Source: RGIG1918 sp964570895 (GTDB taxonomy: Bacteria; Cyanobacteriota; Vampirovibrionia; Gastranaerophilales; Gastranaerophilaceae). Taken from it: a stretch of 34,934 nt of DNA. The notes under the pieces were generated by a model. It was not told the origin of the DNA. It did not search any database and saw only the letters and a list, made by a program, of their open reading frames with translations. Of the stretch, positions 13,749 to 22,809 are shown one piece after another (the first letter of the stretch is position 1; each line of letters opens with the position of its first letter). A program made the position numbers and the translations under genes. The stretch lies in the NCBI GenBank assembly GCA_964570895.1, contig CAZMZD010000016.1, positions 1 to 34,934 on the forward strand, in the 5' to 3' direction.

Positions 13749-15470
13749 ATGGGTAAAAATGATATGTACACAGGGGCGCAAATCCTCTTAAAGTCGTTAG
13801 TTAAAGAGGGTGTGAAGGAAATTTTTGGTTATCCTGGCGGGGTTATTATACCTTTGTATGATGCAATTTACCTTCAAAACGATATTAAACACTATCTTGT
13901 GCGCCATGAACAAGCTGCAATTCACGCTGCGGAAGGCTATTCAAGAGTTACCGGCAAATGCGGTGTAGCGCTTGTGACATCAGGCCCTGGGGCGTGTAAT
14001 GCTATAACAGGTATTGCAAATGCTTATTATGACGGTTATCCGCTTGTTGTGTTCACAGGTCAAGTCGGGCTTGATCAAATCGGCAATGACGCTTTTCAAG
14101 AAGCAGATATGATAGGCATTACCCGTTCTTGCTGCAAACATAATTATCTTGTAAAAGATGTAAAAGATTTGGCAAGAATTATAAAAGAGGCATTCCATAT
14201 TGCAACAACCGGTAAACCCGGGCCTGTAGTTATTGACTTGCCTAAAAATATTTTGACATCAAAAACAACTTTTTCATATCCAAAACAAGTTAAACTTGTT
14301 GGCTATAAGCCGAATTATCAAGGGCACCCGCTTCAAGTTATTCGTGCTTTAGAGTTATTATGCGAAGCAAAAAAACCTGTTATTATTTCAGGTGGTGGTG
14401 TTTTGGCTTCAGGCGCGCACAAAGAGCTTACAGAACTTGCGCAACTTTTGCAAATTCCTGTTTGCCATACATTAATGGGAACGGGCACATATCCTGCTGA
14501 TGGTCCTAAATATTTAGGAATGCTTGGCATGCATGGTAATTATTGGGCAAACAATGCAGTTATGAAAGCAGATGTTATTTTCGCAGTGGGCACAAGGTTT
14601 AACGATAGAATTACCGGTTGCCTTAAAACTTTTGCAAAAGATTCTCGCGTAATTCATATTGATATTGACCCATGTTCAATTTCAAAAAATGTTAAAGTTG
14701 ATATTCCAATTGTTGGCTGTGCAAAAAATGTATTAGAAGCAATGCTTAAAAGAGTTAAAGAGAAAAATCTTGTTGAAACAATTAATACAGAAGCTCGCAA
14801 CAAATGGTTTGCAAAAATTGACGAATGGAAACAAAAACGCGCTATTCCAAGAGTTGAAGGCTCTAAATTAAGCGCAATCACTGTTCTTAACACAATATAT
14901 GAATACACAAAAAACCTAGACCCTGTTATTGCAACAGAAGTTGGTCAACATCAAATGTGGACGGCGCAAATTTTTAAATTTAACAAGCCAAGAAGCTTTG
15001 TGACATCAGGCGGGCTAGGAACTATGGGCTTTGGCTTCCCCGCTGCAATGGGCGCAGCAGCAGGCGCTCCTAACAGACCTGTTATAAACATTGCAGGTGA
15101 TGGTTCAATACAAATGAACATTCAAGAAATGATGACCTGCGTTGATTATGGGTTTAAAGTTATCAACTGTATTATGAATAACGGTTATCTTGGCATGGTT
15201 CGCCAATGGCAAGAAAAATTATGCGAAAAACATTATTCTGAAACAAAAATTTCTTCTCCGGATTTTGTGAAACTTGCAGAATCTTATGGCGCGCTTGGTA
15301 TTAGAGTTGAAAAAGAAGAAGAAATCATACCTGCTTTAGAAAAAGCTTTGGCTTCAAAAACCCCTGTAATGATAGACTTTATTGTTGAAAGCTTTGAAAT
15401 GGTTTATCCTTGGGTTCTTGCAGGGCAACCGTTAGATAATATTATACTTTCAGATGAGTGCGAGGTGTAA
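13749..15470 (+). CDS. ilvB: Acetolactate synthase large (catalytic) subunit, 573 aa
   Basis: A ThDP-dependent enzyme that condenses two pyruvates to acetolactate (or pyruvate with 2-ketobutyrate), the first common step of branched-chain amino acid synthesis. It has three domains: N-terminal PYR with FGYPGG and catalytic Glu54 in VRHEQAA; central FAD/DHAP-like domain; and C-terminal PP domain with the ThDP/Mg motif from GDG (449-451) to MNNGYLG. The length is normal. The stop is followed 1 nt later by the ilvN start. IlvC and IlvD are not nearby. Confidence 0.97.
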   Translation: MGKNDMYTGAQILLKSLVKEGVKEIFGYPGGVIIPLYDAIYLQNDIKHYLVRHEQAAIHAAEGYSRVTGKCGVALVTSGPGACNAITGIANAYYDGYPLVVFTGQVGLDQIGNDAFQEADMIGITRSCCKHNYLVKDVKDLARIIKEAFHIATTGKPGPVVIDLPKNILTSKTTFSYPKQVKLVGYKPNYQGHPLQVIRALELLCEAKKPVIISGGGVLASGAHKELTELAQLLQIPVCHTLMGTGTYPADGPKYLGMLGMHGNYWANNAVMKADVIFAVGTRFNDRITGCLKTFAKDSRVIHIDIDPCSISKNVKVDIPIVGCAKNVLEAMLKRVKEKNLVETINTEARNKWFAKIDEWKQKRAIPRVEGSKLSAITVLNTIYEYTKNLDPVIATEVGQHQMWTAQIFKFNKPRSFVTSGGLGTMGFGFPAAMGAAAGAPNRPVINIAGDGSIQMNIQEMMTCVDYGFKVINCIMNNGYLGMVRQWQEKLCEKHYSETKISSPDFVKLAESYGALGIRVEKEEEIIPALEKALASKTPVMIDFIVESFEMVYPWVLAGQPLDNIILSDECEV

Positions 15471-15471
15471 A

Positions 15472-15978
15472 ATGTTAGCAAATCATACAATTTCAATACT
15501 TGTAATAAATGAAGCAGGTGTACTTTCAAGAATAGTAGATTTGTTTTCAGGCCGCGGATATAACATCGAAAGTTTAACAGTTGCGCCGACAATTGACAGA
15601 AATTATTCAAGAGTAACAATTGTGACTCAAGGTGATGATAGCGTTATTGAACAAATCACGAAGCAATTAAACAGATTAATTCCGATTATTAAAGTTATGG
15701 ATTTGCCAATGGGCGACGCAATTGAAACGGAAATTGTGCTTGCAAAAGTTTATGTGACAGATGAAACAAGAGCAGAAATTATAAAAGTTGCAGACCTTGT
15801 GGGCGCAAGAGTTTTGGATATTACAGATAAAACATACACTCTTCAGCTTGTGGGCGATGATAAACAAATTAAAGCGCTTGGCGAAATGCTTAGGCCAATC
15901 GGCGTAAAAGAATTTATAAGAAGCGGAAAAGTTGCGCTATCTCGCGGTAACCAATTCGCAAACATTAATCTTGAATAA
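15472..15978 (+). CDS. ilvN: Acetolactate synthase small (regulatory) subunit, 168 aa
   Basis: The regulatory partner of IlvB, conferring valine feedback in characterised enzymes. An N-terminal ACT domain (about 5-78; ISILVINEAGVLSRIVDLFS and GYNIESLTVAP) is followed by the conserved C-terminal ACT-like region (about 85-160). I start at the ATG at 15472, which has GAGGTG 4 nt upstream (15462-15467) inside the end of ilvB. An upstream GTG-frame extension at 15454 would overlap ilvB and is not supported. After the stop, the palindrome GGGCATGCCC plus TTTT (16003-16016) may act as a weak terminator just before the dnaE promoter. Confidence 0.96.
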   Translation: MLANHTISILVINEAGVLSRIVDLFSGRGYNIESLTVAPTIDRNYSRVTIVTQGDDSVIEQITKQLNRLIPIIKVMDLPMGDAIETEIVLAKVYVTDETRAEIIKVADLVGARVLDITDKTYTLQLVGDDKQIKALGEMLRPIGVKEFIRSGKVALSRGNQFANINLE

Positions 15979-16018
15979 AATTCTTTAACAAAATTTAACC
16001 TTTGGGCATGCCCTTTTG

Positions 16019-16027
16019 TGCTAGTAT
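16019..16027 (+). promoter_or_regulatory. Extended -10 promoter of dnaE, apparently leaderless
   Basis: TGC-TAGTAT is followed by 6 nt and then the ATG at 16034. No Shine-Dalgarno is present and no convincing -35 is seen. The same layout occurs before nrnA. Confidence 0.55.
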
Positions 16028-16033
16028 ATTTGT

Positions 16034-19000
16034 ATGAAATATGTTCCATTACACATACACACGGAATATAGCTTGCTGGACGGTGCGATAAGGGTTAAGG
16101 ACTTATTCAAGTTTGCGCAAGAGAATGATATGCCTGCTGTTGCAATTACAGACCACGGCACAATGTTTGGTGTTATAGATTTTTACAGAACAGCGCATGA
16201 AACAGAAGGCGTTAAAGGGCTTATTGGTTGCGAAGTGTATGTGGCAGAAGGGGATGTCATAAATGACAAAACAACAAAAAAGCAGCTCTATCACCTTGTT
16301 TTAATTGCAAAAAATGATGTTGGTTATCACAATTTAATAAAACTCGATTCAATTGCCTGCACACAAGGTTTTTACTATAAACCGAGAATTAACAGAGAAA
16401 TTCTTGAACAATATTCAGAAGGCTTAGTTTGTATTTCGGCTTGCCTTGCGGGCGAATTGGCGCAAGCGGTTTTGAACGGAGATGAAGAAGGCGCAATTGA
16501 AGTTGCGAAGTGGTATCAAAACTTGTTTGGCGAAGATTATTACATCGAAATTCAAGACCACGGCTTAAAAGAGCAAAAACAATCTAACCCGACATTAATT
16601 AAAATTGCAAAACAATTAGGCATTGAGCTTGTAATTACAAATGATAGCCACTATTTAAAAGCAGAAGACGCGCTTTGGCACGACACCTTGCTTTGTGAAC
16701 AAACAAAATCTCTCAAAAGCGACCAAAACCGCATGAGTTTTTCAACAAATGAATTTTATGTTAAAACAGCGGAAGAATTAAGAGTCGCATTTGATTGGCT
16801 TGACGATGAAACGTTTAACAGGGCGATTGAAAACACGGTTAAAATCGCTGATAAATGCGATGTCGAAATTGAACTTGGAAAATCTCACTTGCCAAGCTAC
16901 CCCGTGCCTGATGGGTATGACACAAACACATATTTTGATTATTTGTGTAGGAAAGGGTTAAAAGAAAGATATGGCGACCCAATTCCTGATGACATTATGG
17001 AACGTTATCTTTACGAAAAAGGCGTAATTGATACGATGGGTTTCCCTGCATATTTCTTAATCACTTGGGACTTTATCAATTGGGCAAGAGAAAACGGCAT
17101 TCCAACAGGCCCTGGTAGAGGTTCTGCCGCAGGCAGTATTGTTGCTTATGCGCTCGGGATTACGCAAATCGACCCGATATTCCATAAGCTCCTTTTTGAA
17201 AGATTTTTGAACCCTGAACGTATTTCAATGCCCGATATAGATATCGACTTTTGTAAACGTAGACGTGGCGAAGTTATTGACTATGTTACGCGAAAATATG
17301 GCGAAGACCACGTATGTCAAATTATCACTTTTGGCACACTTGCCGCAAAAGCTGCTGTTAAGGCTGTTGCAAGGGTTTATGACATCCCGTTTTCTGAAAG
17401 TAATAAAATTTCCGGTATGATTCCATCTGCCCCCGGGACAAAGATTGATGACGCCTTGCTTGACGGAATGGAACTTAAAAAACTTTGCGATAGCGACGCG
17501 AATGTTAAAAAACTTGTTGATGAAGCAAGGCAAATTGAAGGCATTAAAAACCAAGTGGGCACGCACGCCGCGGGTGTTATTATCTCGCACAAGCCTTTAG
17601 ATAAAATTATCCCGATTGCGCTTTCGAAAGAAAAAACCGTCACAACACAATTCCCAATGGTGGACATTGAAAAAATCGGGCTTTTGAAAATGGACTTCCT
17701 TGGGCTTGAAACTTTGACCATTGTGTCTGACGCGATGAAAATGATAAAAGACCGTCACGGCGTTGAGTTTGATATAAACAAAATCCCTCTTGATGACCCT
17801 GAAACTTTTGACCTTCTCCAAAAAGGGCAAACAGACGCGGTCTTCCAGCTTGAAAGTTCCGGTATGAAAAAGCTTGTAAAAGAGCTTAAGCCAACAGTTT
17901 TTGAAGACTTAGGCGCTCTTGTTGCTCTTTTTAGGCCTGGGCCTTTGGAATCAGGCATGATTAAAGACTTCGTGGACAGAAAACACGGCAGGCAAAAAAT
18001 TGTTTATGCGCACCCATTGCTTGAAAACATCTTGAAAGACACGTACGGAACTCTTGTATATCAAGAGCAGATTATGAAAATTTTCCAAGATTTGGCTGGC
18101 TACACGCTCGGCGGCGCGGATAAAGTTCGCCGTATGATGGGTAAGAAAAAGCTTGAAGAAATGGCGAAGCAAAAAACCATTTTCATTGAAGGCGCTGCAA
18201 AAAATGGCATGGCAGAAAAAGACTCCACCAAGCTTTTTGAACAAATTGAAAGTTTCGCAAAATATTGCTTTAACAGAGCGCACTCTTCTGCTTATGCGTT
18301 CGTTGCTTATCAAACAGCATATTTAAAAGCGCATTATCCCGTTGAGTTTATGTGTTCTATTTTATCAAGCCAAGCAGATAACCAAGACAAAACTCAATCA
18401 TACATTATGCAATGCCAAAACCTTGGCATTCAAGTGCTTCCGCCTGATATTAACAAAAGCGCTTCATGCTTCTACCCAGACGGCAATAACATCAGATTTG
18501 GCTTAAACTCAATTAAAAACGTGGGCGGCGCAGTCATTGAAGAAATTGAAAAAGAAAGAGCGAAAAACGGCGAATTTACAAGTTTTGTCGATTTTTGCGA
18601 AAGAGTTGATTCAAAATGTTTGAACAAGAAAACGCTTGAAAGCCTTATTAAATCAGGCGCTTTTGCAAATATTGAAGATAACCGCAAAAAGTTGTTGATG
18701 AATATTGATAATGTCGTAAATTATGTTCAAAAAACAAACAAAAATAAAGACATGGGGCAAAAAAGCTTGTTTGACGGGCTTCAAGATACAGCGGATTTGA
18801 ACATTCCAACGTGCGAACTTATGGACGTTGGCGAAGAATTTTCTGATGTTGAAATTCAGCAATTTGAAAAAGAACTTATGGGGATTTATGTATCTTCGCA
18901 CCCGCTCTCCACAATTAAAGACACCCTAAAATACATAACATCAGACACAATTGAAGAAATTTTGGAACAACCGAAAAATGATGAGCAGGTTGTGCTTTGC

Positions 19001-19477
19001 GGTTTGCTTGATAGAATTATCCAAAAACCGACAAGAAAAGACCCTTCAAAGTTCATAAAAACAGGGTTGTTGGAAGATTTGACGGGTAGAATTGATTTTG
19101 TTGTTTTCCCAAAAGTTGTTGAAAAATTTGGCGAGCTTATTCAAAATGATAAAAAAGTGATTTTAGAAGGCAAAGTTCAAGTTCGTGAAGAAGAAGTGAA
19201 TATTGCCGTAAATGATGTTCGCGCAATTGAAAACATCGATTTATACACTTTGAAAATGAACGATGAATTAAGCCTTGAAGAAAATGTTTTCTTGAAAGAA
19301 ATTCTTGCAAAACATAAAGGCAATAACCCTGTTGTGATTGATTTTGAAGACGAAGGCGCAAGAAGGCAGCTTGTTGTTAACAGGCGCATTTGGGTTGATA
19401 ATTCACCGGAGATTGCAGTGAACATTGAAAGATATTTTAAAGATAAAATTGAACTTGAAGTCAAAGCGCTGGGGTAA
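16034..19477 (+). CDS. dnaE: DNA polymerase III alpha subunit (DnaE1 type), 1147 aa
   Basis: The replicative polymerase. An N-terminal PHP domain (1-about 275) has HIHTEYSLLDG and ITDHGTMFG. The polymerase core has the catalytic PDIDIDF motif near 399-405 and GPGRGSAAGS just upstream. The thumb/fingers contain GTHAAGVIIS and FRPGPLESGMI. Tandem HhH follows (SLIKSGAF region), then an OB-fold near 980-1060 (VVLCGLLDRI to GRIDFVVFP). No intein and no fused exonuclease were seen. The start matches the family's usual N-terminus. The open frame is intact. It lies 55 nt after ilvN but has its own promoter-like extended -10. Confidence 0.98.
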   Translation: MKYVPLHIHTEYSLLDGAIRVKDLFKFAQENDMPAVAITDHGTMFGVIDFYRTAHETEGVKGLIGCEVYVAEGDVINDKTTKKQLYHLVLIAKNDVGYHNLIKLDSIACTQGFYYKPRINREILEQYSEGLVCISACLAGELAQAVLNGDEEGAIEVAKWYQNLFGEDYYIEIQDHGLKEQKQSNPTLIKIAKQLGIELVITNDSHYLKAEDALWHDTLLCEQTKSLKSDQNRMSFSTNEFYVKTAEELRVAFDWLDDETFNRAIENTVKIADKCDVEIELGKSHLPSYPVPDGYDTNTYFDYLCRKGLKERYGDPIPDDIMERYLYEKGVIDTMGFPAYFLITWDFINWARENGIPTGPGRGSAAGSIVAYALGITQIDPIFHKLLFERFLNPERISMPDIDIDFCKRRRGEVIDYVTRKYGEDHVCQIITFGTLAAKAAVKAVARVYDIPFSESNKISGMIPSAPGTKIDDALLDGMELKKLCDSDANVKKLVDEARQIEGIKNQVGTHAAGVIISHKPLDKIIPIALSKEKTVTTQFPMVDIEKIGLLKMDFLGLETLTIVSDAMKMIKDRHGVEFDINKIPLDDPETFDLLQKGQTDAVFQLESSGMKKLVKELKPTVFEDLGALVALFRPGPLESGMIKDFVDRKHGRQKIVYAHPLLENILKDTYGTLVYQEQIMKIFQDLAGYTLGGADKVRRMMGKKKLEEMAKQKTIFIEGAAKNGMAEKDSTKLFEQIESFAKYCFNRAHSSAYAFVAYQTAYLKAHYPVEFMCSILSSQADNQDKTQSYIMQCQNLGIQVLPPDINKSASCFYPDGNNIRFGLNSIKNVGGAVIEEIEKERAKNGEFTSFVDFCERVDSKCLNKKTLESLIKSGAFANIEDNRKKLLMNIDNVVNYVQKTNKNKDMGQKSLFDGLQDTADLNIPTCELMDVGEEFSDVEIQQFEKELMGIYVSSHPLSTIKDTLKYITSDTIEEILEQPKNDEQVVLCGLLDRIIQKPTRKDPSKFIKTGLLEDLTGRIDFVVFPKVVEKFGELIQNDKKVILEGKVQVREEEVNIAVNDVRAIENIDLYTLKMNDELSLEENVFLKEILAKHKGNNPVVIDFEDEGARRQLVVNRRIWVDNSPEIAVNIERYFKDKIELEVKALG

Positions 19478-19518
19478 TTAAATTGTATAGGTCAAAATTC
19501 GCATGGGCTTGAGGAAGG

Positions 19519-19686
19519 TCAATTTTTGTCTAAATTTTTTAAAGCGTAATCTATGCATTGAATTATAAATTCATTACGGCTTATATCAGTTTTAGCAGAA
19601 GCTTCGTCGATGGTTTTTAGCATATCGACATCAAGTCTTATACTAATTACTGTTTTTTCTTGTTTTGTTGGTTTAAAATCGTTCAT
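19519..19686 (-). CDS. Ribbon-helix-helix (CopG/Arc-type) protein, 55 aa
   Basis: A small DNA-binding protein read directly from the minus strand. It begins MNDFKPTKQEK and has the beta-strand TVISIRLD, then helix A (VDMLKTIDEASAKT), the turn DISRNE and helix B (FIIQCIDYALKNL). This is the standard RHH order, as in omega/CopG/ParD-like repressors. No toxin ORF is adjacent on its strand, so it may be an orphan antitoxin-type regulator. On the minus strand TACAAT (complement of 19694-19699) lies 7 nt before the ATG with no Shine-Dalgarno. The AT-rich 19687-19750 region has repeated AATATT/TTAAAT motifs that could be operators. Confidence 0.78.
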   Translation of the reverse strand: MNDFKPTKQEKTVISIRLDVDMLKTIDEASAKTDISRNEFIIQCIDYALKNLDKN

Positions 19687-19799
19687 ATTAAATATTGTAT
19701 TTAGTTTTGGGCATTTATTATATATTTAATATTTAAATACAAATAGTATTCACAATTTGACTACATCATGTTATTATAAAATCAAAAGGGAATTTTATA

Positions 19800-20339
19800 A
19801 TGAAAAAAATAATTGCTTTTATTTTGCTCGTTGTTTATATGGGAATACATCATGTATGTATGGCAATTACAAGCTTTGAACAGTTAGATATTCAGAAAAC
19901 ACAAATACCGCTAAATTCAAAGCTCAAAAAGGATTTTAGTGGTTACGAATACATTATTACTAATAAAACAAAACAATCTATAAATATTGTTAGTGCTCAA
20001 ATTTTAAATGGACAAGATGGAAATATGGCTTATCAAAAATCTGAAGCAGAAGGAGCAATGGGTGTAACTTGGGCCATCGCTGGCCCTGTTGGCTTGTTTA
20101 CTTTGGGGATTGGTTGGGCTGTTGGATTGATTGCGACTCCAATTGTGTGGGTGGTTCAAAACAATCAAAATAAGGAAATTAGAACTGAAGGCATGGCATA
20201 CACAAACATAGTCCAATTGGGTTTATTAAATGCAAACGAAAGCACGTCTGTTAAAACATTGGTTCCTGTAGGCGCACAACCACAAATCAAACTTACAATA
20301 ATGGATTCTAAAAAGAATATTTATACTATTAATAGGTAG
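19800..20339 (+). CDS. Exported hypothetical protein with hydrophobic Gly-rich segment, 179 aa
   Basis: Function not recognised. The N-terminal signal peptide is about 22 residues (MKKIIAFILLVVYMG, with a cut near CMA). The mature part begins with a beta-rich region that resembles a small surface/periplasmic domain (about 45-75). A hydrophobic, Gly-rich stretch at about 86-119 (WAIAGPVGLF, LGIGWAVGL, IATPIVWVV) could be one or two membrane passes, and a second beta-rich region follows. AAGGGAA about 8 nt upstream supports the ATG. It stands alone between the divergent RHH gene and the toxin-antitoxin remnant, in a stretch of accessory genes. Confidence 0.7.
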   Translation: MKKIIAFILLVVYMGIHHVCMAITSFEQLDIQKTQIPLNSKLKKDFSGYEYIITNKTKQSINIVSAQILNGQDGNMAYQKSEAEGAMGVTWAIAGPVGLFTLGIGWAVGLIATPIVWVVQNNQNKEIRTEGMAYTNIVQLGLLNANESTSVKTLVPVGAQPQIKLTIMDSKKNIYTINR

Positions 20340-20449
20340 AATTGAATAACTGCACATTTTTTAATTAAATTCGCCAGAAATTGCCCTCATTTGAATTATT
20401 TTTGACTAAGTTCATTCAAAAGTTTTGTAAAAAATCAAACTTTACCCTA

Positions 20450-20478
20450 TTGATTTTTTGTCGGCTATACCCTACAAT
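20450..20478 (+). promoter_or_regulatory. Promoter of the toxin-antitoxin operon with inverted repeat
   Basis: TTGATT (20450-20455), a 17-nt spacer, then TACAAT (20473-20478). A TATACC/GGTATA inverted repeat (20466-20471 and 20486-20491) brackets the -10, as expected for an autoregulatory operator bound by the antitoxin. Binding is inferred. Confidence 0.55.
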
Positions 20479-20494
20479 ATAATTAGGTATATTT

Positions 20495-20839
20495 ATGGCT
20501 GAAAACGAATACTTAAAGAAAAATAATTTATTACAAAACCGTAGATGGTCGCTGCCCTTATGATGAATGGCTTGATTCTTTGGATTACAAAATAAAAGCT
20601 ATTATAGAAAACAGAATTGAAAGAATACAAGACGGATTGTATGGCGACCATAAAAACTTTCAAATAACCTGTTATCCGAGTTAAGATTTTTTATTGGCAA
20701 GAGTTACAGAGTTTATTACAGAGATTTGACAAATGTTGTAATAATAATTGTTGCAGGCGGTGATAAATCAGACCAAAAACGAGTTATTAAACAAGCCGAA
20801 AAATATTTGCAAGATTTTATTGAAAGGAATAAAAGATGA
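20495..20839 (+). pseudogene. Frameshifted RelE/HigB-like toxin (Gp49-type)
   Basis: Three frames together read as one toxin of about 110 aa. Frame 1 is ATG at 20495 (MAENEYLKK). Frame 2, from about 20525, reads YYKTVDGRCPYDEWLDSL and continues to a TAA near 20682. Frame 3, from about 20662, reads LSELRFFIGKSYRVYYRDL, then IIIVAGGDKSDQKR and an Arg/Lys-rich end. The conserved blocks DG-CPY-EWL, ELR, GYR-like SYRVYY and GGDKS-Q match the phage-derived Gp49/HigB-type RNase toxins. The final TGA overlaps the antitoxin ATG (ATGA), the normal coupled layout. Two indels, one beside an A-run near 20516-20523, kill the ORF unless they are sequencing errors. Confidence 0.8.
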
Positions 20840-21189
20840 CAAAATTTAATGATGAATTAAATTTAGATATGGATAAAGTTATGGCTAATTCTGTTAGTCA
20901 TGATGAATTAATGTTAGAACATTTAAAAGATAAAGATTATCAAAGAATTTATCTTGAAACATCTTTAGAAGAATTTGCAAAAGATGGCAACATTAATGCT
21001 TTTATTCGTTCATTACAACATGTTGTAAAAGCTCGTGGCAGAGGTGCAATATCGGCATTAGCCAAAGAATTAGATATTGACAGAAGCAATTTGTCAGATA
21101 TTTTAAACGGAAAAGTTCAACCTAAAATCAGCACAGCATTGAAATTAATAAATGGTTTAGGGTATAAAATCCAACTAAAATCAGCCTAA
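20836..21189 (+). CDS. HigA-like antitoxin with XRE helix-turn-helix, 117 aa
   Basis: The antitoxin partner of the frameshifted toxin upstream. The N-terminal half (1-60) is charged and would be the toxin-binding part. An XRE-type HTH lies at about 69-105 (AISALAKELDIDRSNLSDIL, then PKISTALKLINGLG), similar to putative addiction-module antidote proteins. The ATG overlaps the toxin stop by 4 nt, and AAAGG lies upstream. The gene is intact although the toxin is broken. This fits decay in which the poison is lost first, or retention as a regulator or anti-addiction gene. It probably represses its own promoter at 20450-20478. Confidence 0.85.
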   Translation: MTKFNDELNLDMDKVMANSVSHDELMLEHLKDKDYQRIYLETSLEEFAKDGNINAFIRSLQHVVKARGRGAISALAKELDIDRSNLSDILNGKVQPKISTALKLINGLGYKIQLKSA

Positions 21190-21231
21190 TTTATAGAGCG
21201 CGCTGGGTCAAAAAGATTTCACTTATTATAT

Positions 21232-22014
21232 TTACTTCGCAATTCCCCAAAGCCTGCCGTTTTTGCCTTTAATAAGCTCCATTTCTAACCCAAAAATTTC
21301 TTTTAAATTTTTGCTTGTTAAAATTTCTTCTCTTGTTCCTTGTGCTTTGATTTTTCCTTCGTGCAAAATCATGCCGTGAATGAAAACAGGCAAGATGTCT
21401 TCAATTCTTTGCGATATGAAAATCACCGTCAATTCAGGGTTTTGGGCAATTAAATTATCAACATAATTTAAAAACATTTCTCTTTGCGCCATATCAAGAT
21501 AAACCGTCGGCTCATCTAAAATCATAAGTTGAGGTTTTGCCATAAACGCCCTTGCAATAAGGATTTTAATGAGTTCGCCAGATGACATATCGCGAACATT
21601 TTTGTTTGCTAAATTAAGTGCATTTAGCTTTTTAAGGAGCGCCTCCGCTTCTTCCATCTCTTCATCTGTTTCCTTTCGGAACATACAATAACTGCCTTCA
21701 ACCCCCGATAACACCATATCAAGCCCTGTGGACACATGTTGCAAGTGTTGCGTGATAAAAGGGCTCACCCATGCAATTTGTTTTCTTATTTCAGAGAGGT
21801 TTGTTTTTCCGTATTTTTTGCCCAAAACCTCAACATCAGCGCCAAGCCGCGCCCAAATATAGCCTAAAATAAGCTTCACCAAAGTTGTTTTCCCTGCGCC
21901 GTTTGCGCCAAGAATAAAATATTTTTCCCCTTTATTAATTTCAAAATTAAGGTTTTTTAAAATTTCTTGCCCACTAAGTTCAACAGTTGCGCCTTTTATA
22001 TTAATTGCTTTCAT
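21232..22014 (-). CDS. ABC transporter ATP-binding protein, 260 aa
   Basis: A single nucleotide-binding domain. Walker A is GANGAGKT (36-43), the Q-loop region is AWVSPFITQ, the signature is MSSGE (143-147, a variant of LSGGQ), Walker B is LMILDE (163-168) and the D-loop is YLD. The switch histidine is replaced: ISQRIED has Gln202 where this family normally has THH or SHR. It resembles the ModF/YlmA-like group of stand-alone ATPases. No permease or binding protein is adjacent, so its substrate or role is unknown. It follows ispE by 9 nt and is probably co-transcribed with rsmA-ispE. Confidence 0.85.
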   Translation of the reverse strand: MKAINIKGATVELSGQEILKNLNFEINKGEKYFILGANGAGKTTLVKLILGYIWARLGADVEVLGKKYGKTNLSEIRKQIAWVSPFITQHLQHVSTGLDMVLSGVEGSYCMFRKETDEEMEEAEALLKKLNALNLANKNVRDMSSGELIKILIARAFMAKPQLMILDEPTVYLDMAQREMFLNYVDNLIAQNPELTVIFISQRIEDILPVFIHGMILHEGKIKAQGTREEILTSKNLKEIFGLEMELIKGKNGRLWGIAK

Positions 22015-22023
22015 TTTGACCTT

Positions 22024-22809
22024 TTAAATTTCAATATCTTCAACAACTACGCCGTGATTTAGAGTTTCAACATCTTCAAAAATTTCATAATTTTCCCTGT
22101 CGAAATTCTCTGGCAGTTTGCCCTCAATAAAAAACACCGAGCCGGAACCTGTCATCTTGAAGCCAAAGTTGTGCAATTTTTCAAGGTTTTTGTATTTTTT
22201 AATTATTGCAAACTCTAAATCGTTATCGAGGTTTGAAGTTTCTTCTAACTCGTCAAACAATGCGTAGGCTTCTTTTGTGCTAACTCCAAAGTTTTTGGGT
22301 TTAATTAAAGTGTATGTTTTTGGGGTGTATTGTGCGTTTTCTAAAATTTCCCCTCGCCCTTGGCATTTTTTTGTGCCGCCTTCAAGGCAGAAGTTTAAAT
22401 CTGAACCTAATGTGGCGCAAATTTTGTGTAATTCTTCTTTTGAAAACGGTTCATTGAGCAGGGTGTTAAGCCCTAAAATCGCCGCCGCTGCGTCAGTTGA
22501 GCCACCTGCAAGCCCAGCTTCAGTTGGGATATTTTTTTCAATATAGGCGCTAACGCCAAACATCATTTCGCCAAGTTCTTCAAAATATGCTTCAATCGCA
22601 CGCCATACAAGGTTTTTTTCATTATATGGAATAACATCTGAATTGCCTGAAAGAGTGATTTTTTCACTTTTATTGAGGGTTAAGGTTATATAATCGCACA
22701 AATTGATTGATTGCATAATGCTTTCAATCGGGTGAAAGCCGTCTGGGCGCTTTTTTCCGACTTTTAAATTTAAGTTTAATTTTGCAGGTGCTTTAATCTT
22801 TATTTTCAT
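22024..22809 (-). CDS. ispE: 4-diphosphocytidyl-2-C-methyl-D-erythritol kinase, 261 aa
   Basis: A GHMP-fold kinase that phosphorylates CDP-ME in the MEP (non-mevalonate) isoprenoid pathway. Motifs: N-terminal KIKAPAKLNLNLKV with the substrate-side Lys/Asn, RPDGFHPIESI, and the ATP-binding PTEAGLAGGSTDAAA around 90-104. Near the C-terminus is MTGSGSVFF, the GHMP motif 3. A longer frame begins at 22881, but the ATG at 22809 has AAAGGAG 5 nt upstream and matches the family N-terminus. It overlaps the 3' end of rsmA by 17 nt, indicating coupled translation. Confidence 0.96.
   Translation of the reverse strand: MKIKIKAPAKLNLNLKVGKKRPDGFHPIESIMQSINLCDYITLTLNKSEKITLSGNSDVIPYNEKNLVWRAIEAYFEELGEMMFGVSAYIEKNIPTEAGLAGGSTDAAAAILGLNTLLNEPFSKEELHKICATLGSDLNFCLEGGTKKCQGRGEILENAQYTPKTYTLIKPKNFGVSTKEAYALFDELEETSNLDNDLEFAIIKKYKNLEKLHNFGFKMTGSGSVFFIEGKLPENFDRENYEIFEDVETLNHGVVVEDIEI

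Noticed and set aside
16003..16016. GGGCATGCCC-TTTT after ilvN as a strong terminator
   Set aside because: The stem is only four pairs with a two-base centre and a short T-run. It is mentioned as a possible weak terminator only.
16103..19464. Many minus-strand ORFs inside dnaE and ilvBN
   Set aside because: They are opposite-strand readings of clearly conserved genes and have no recognisable domains or start signals.
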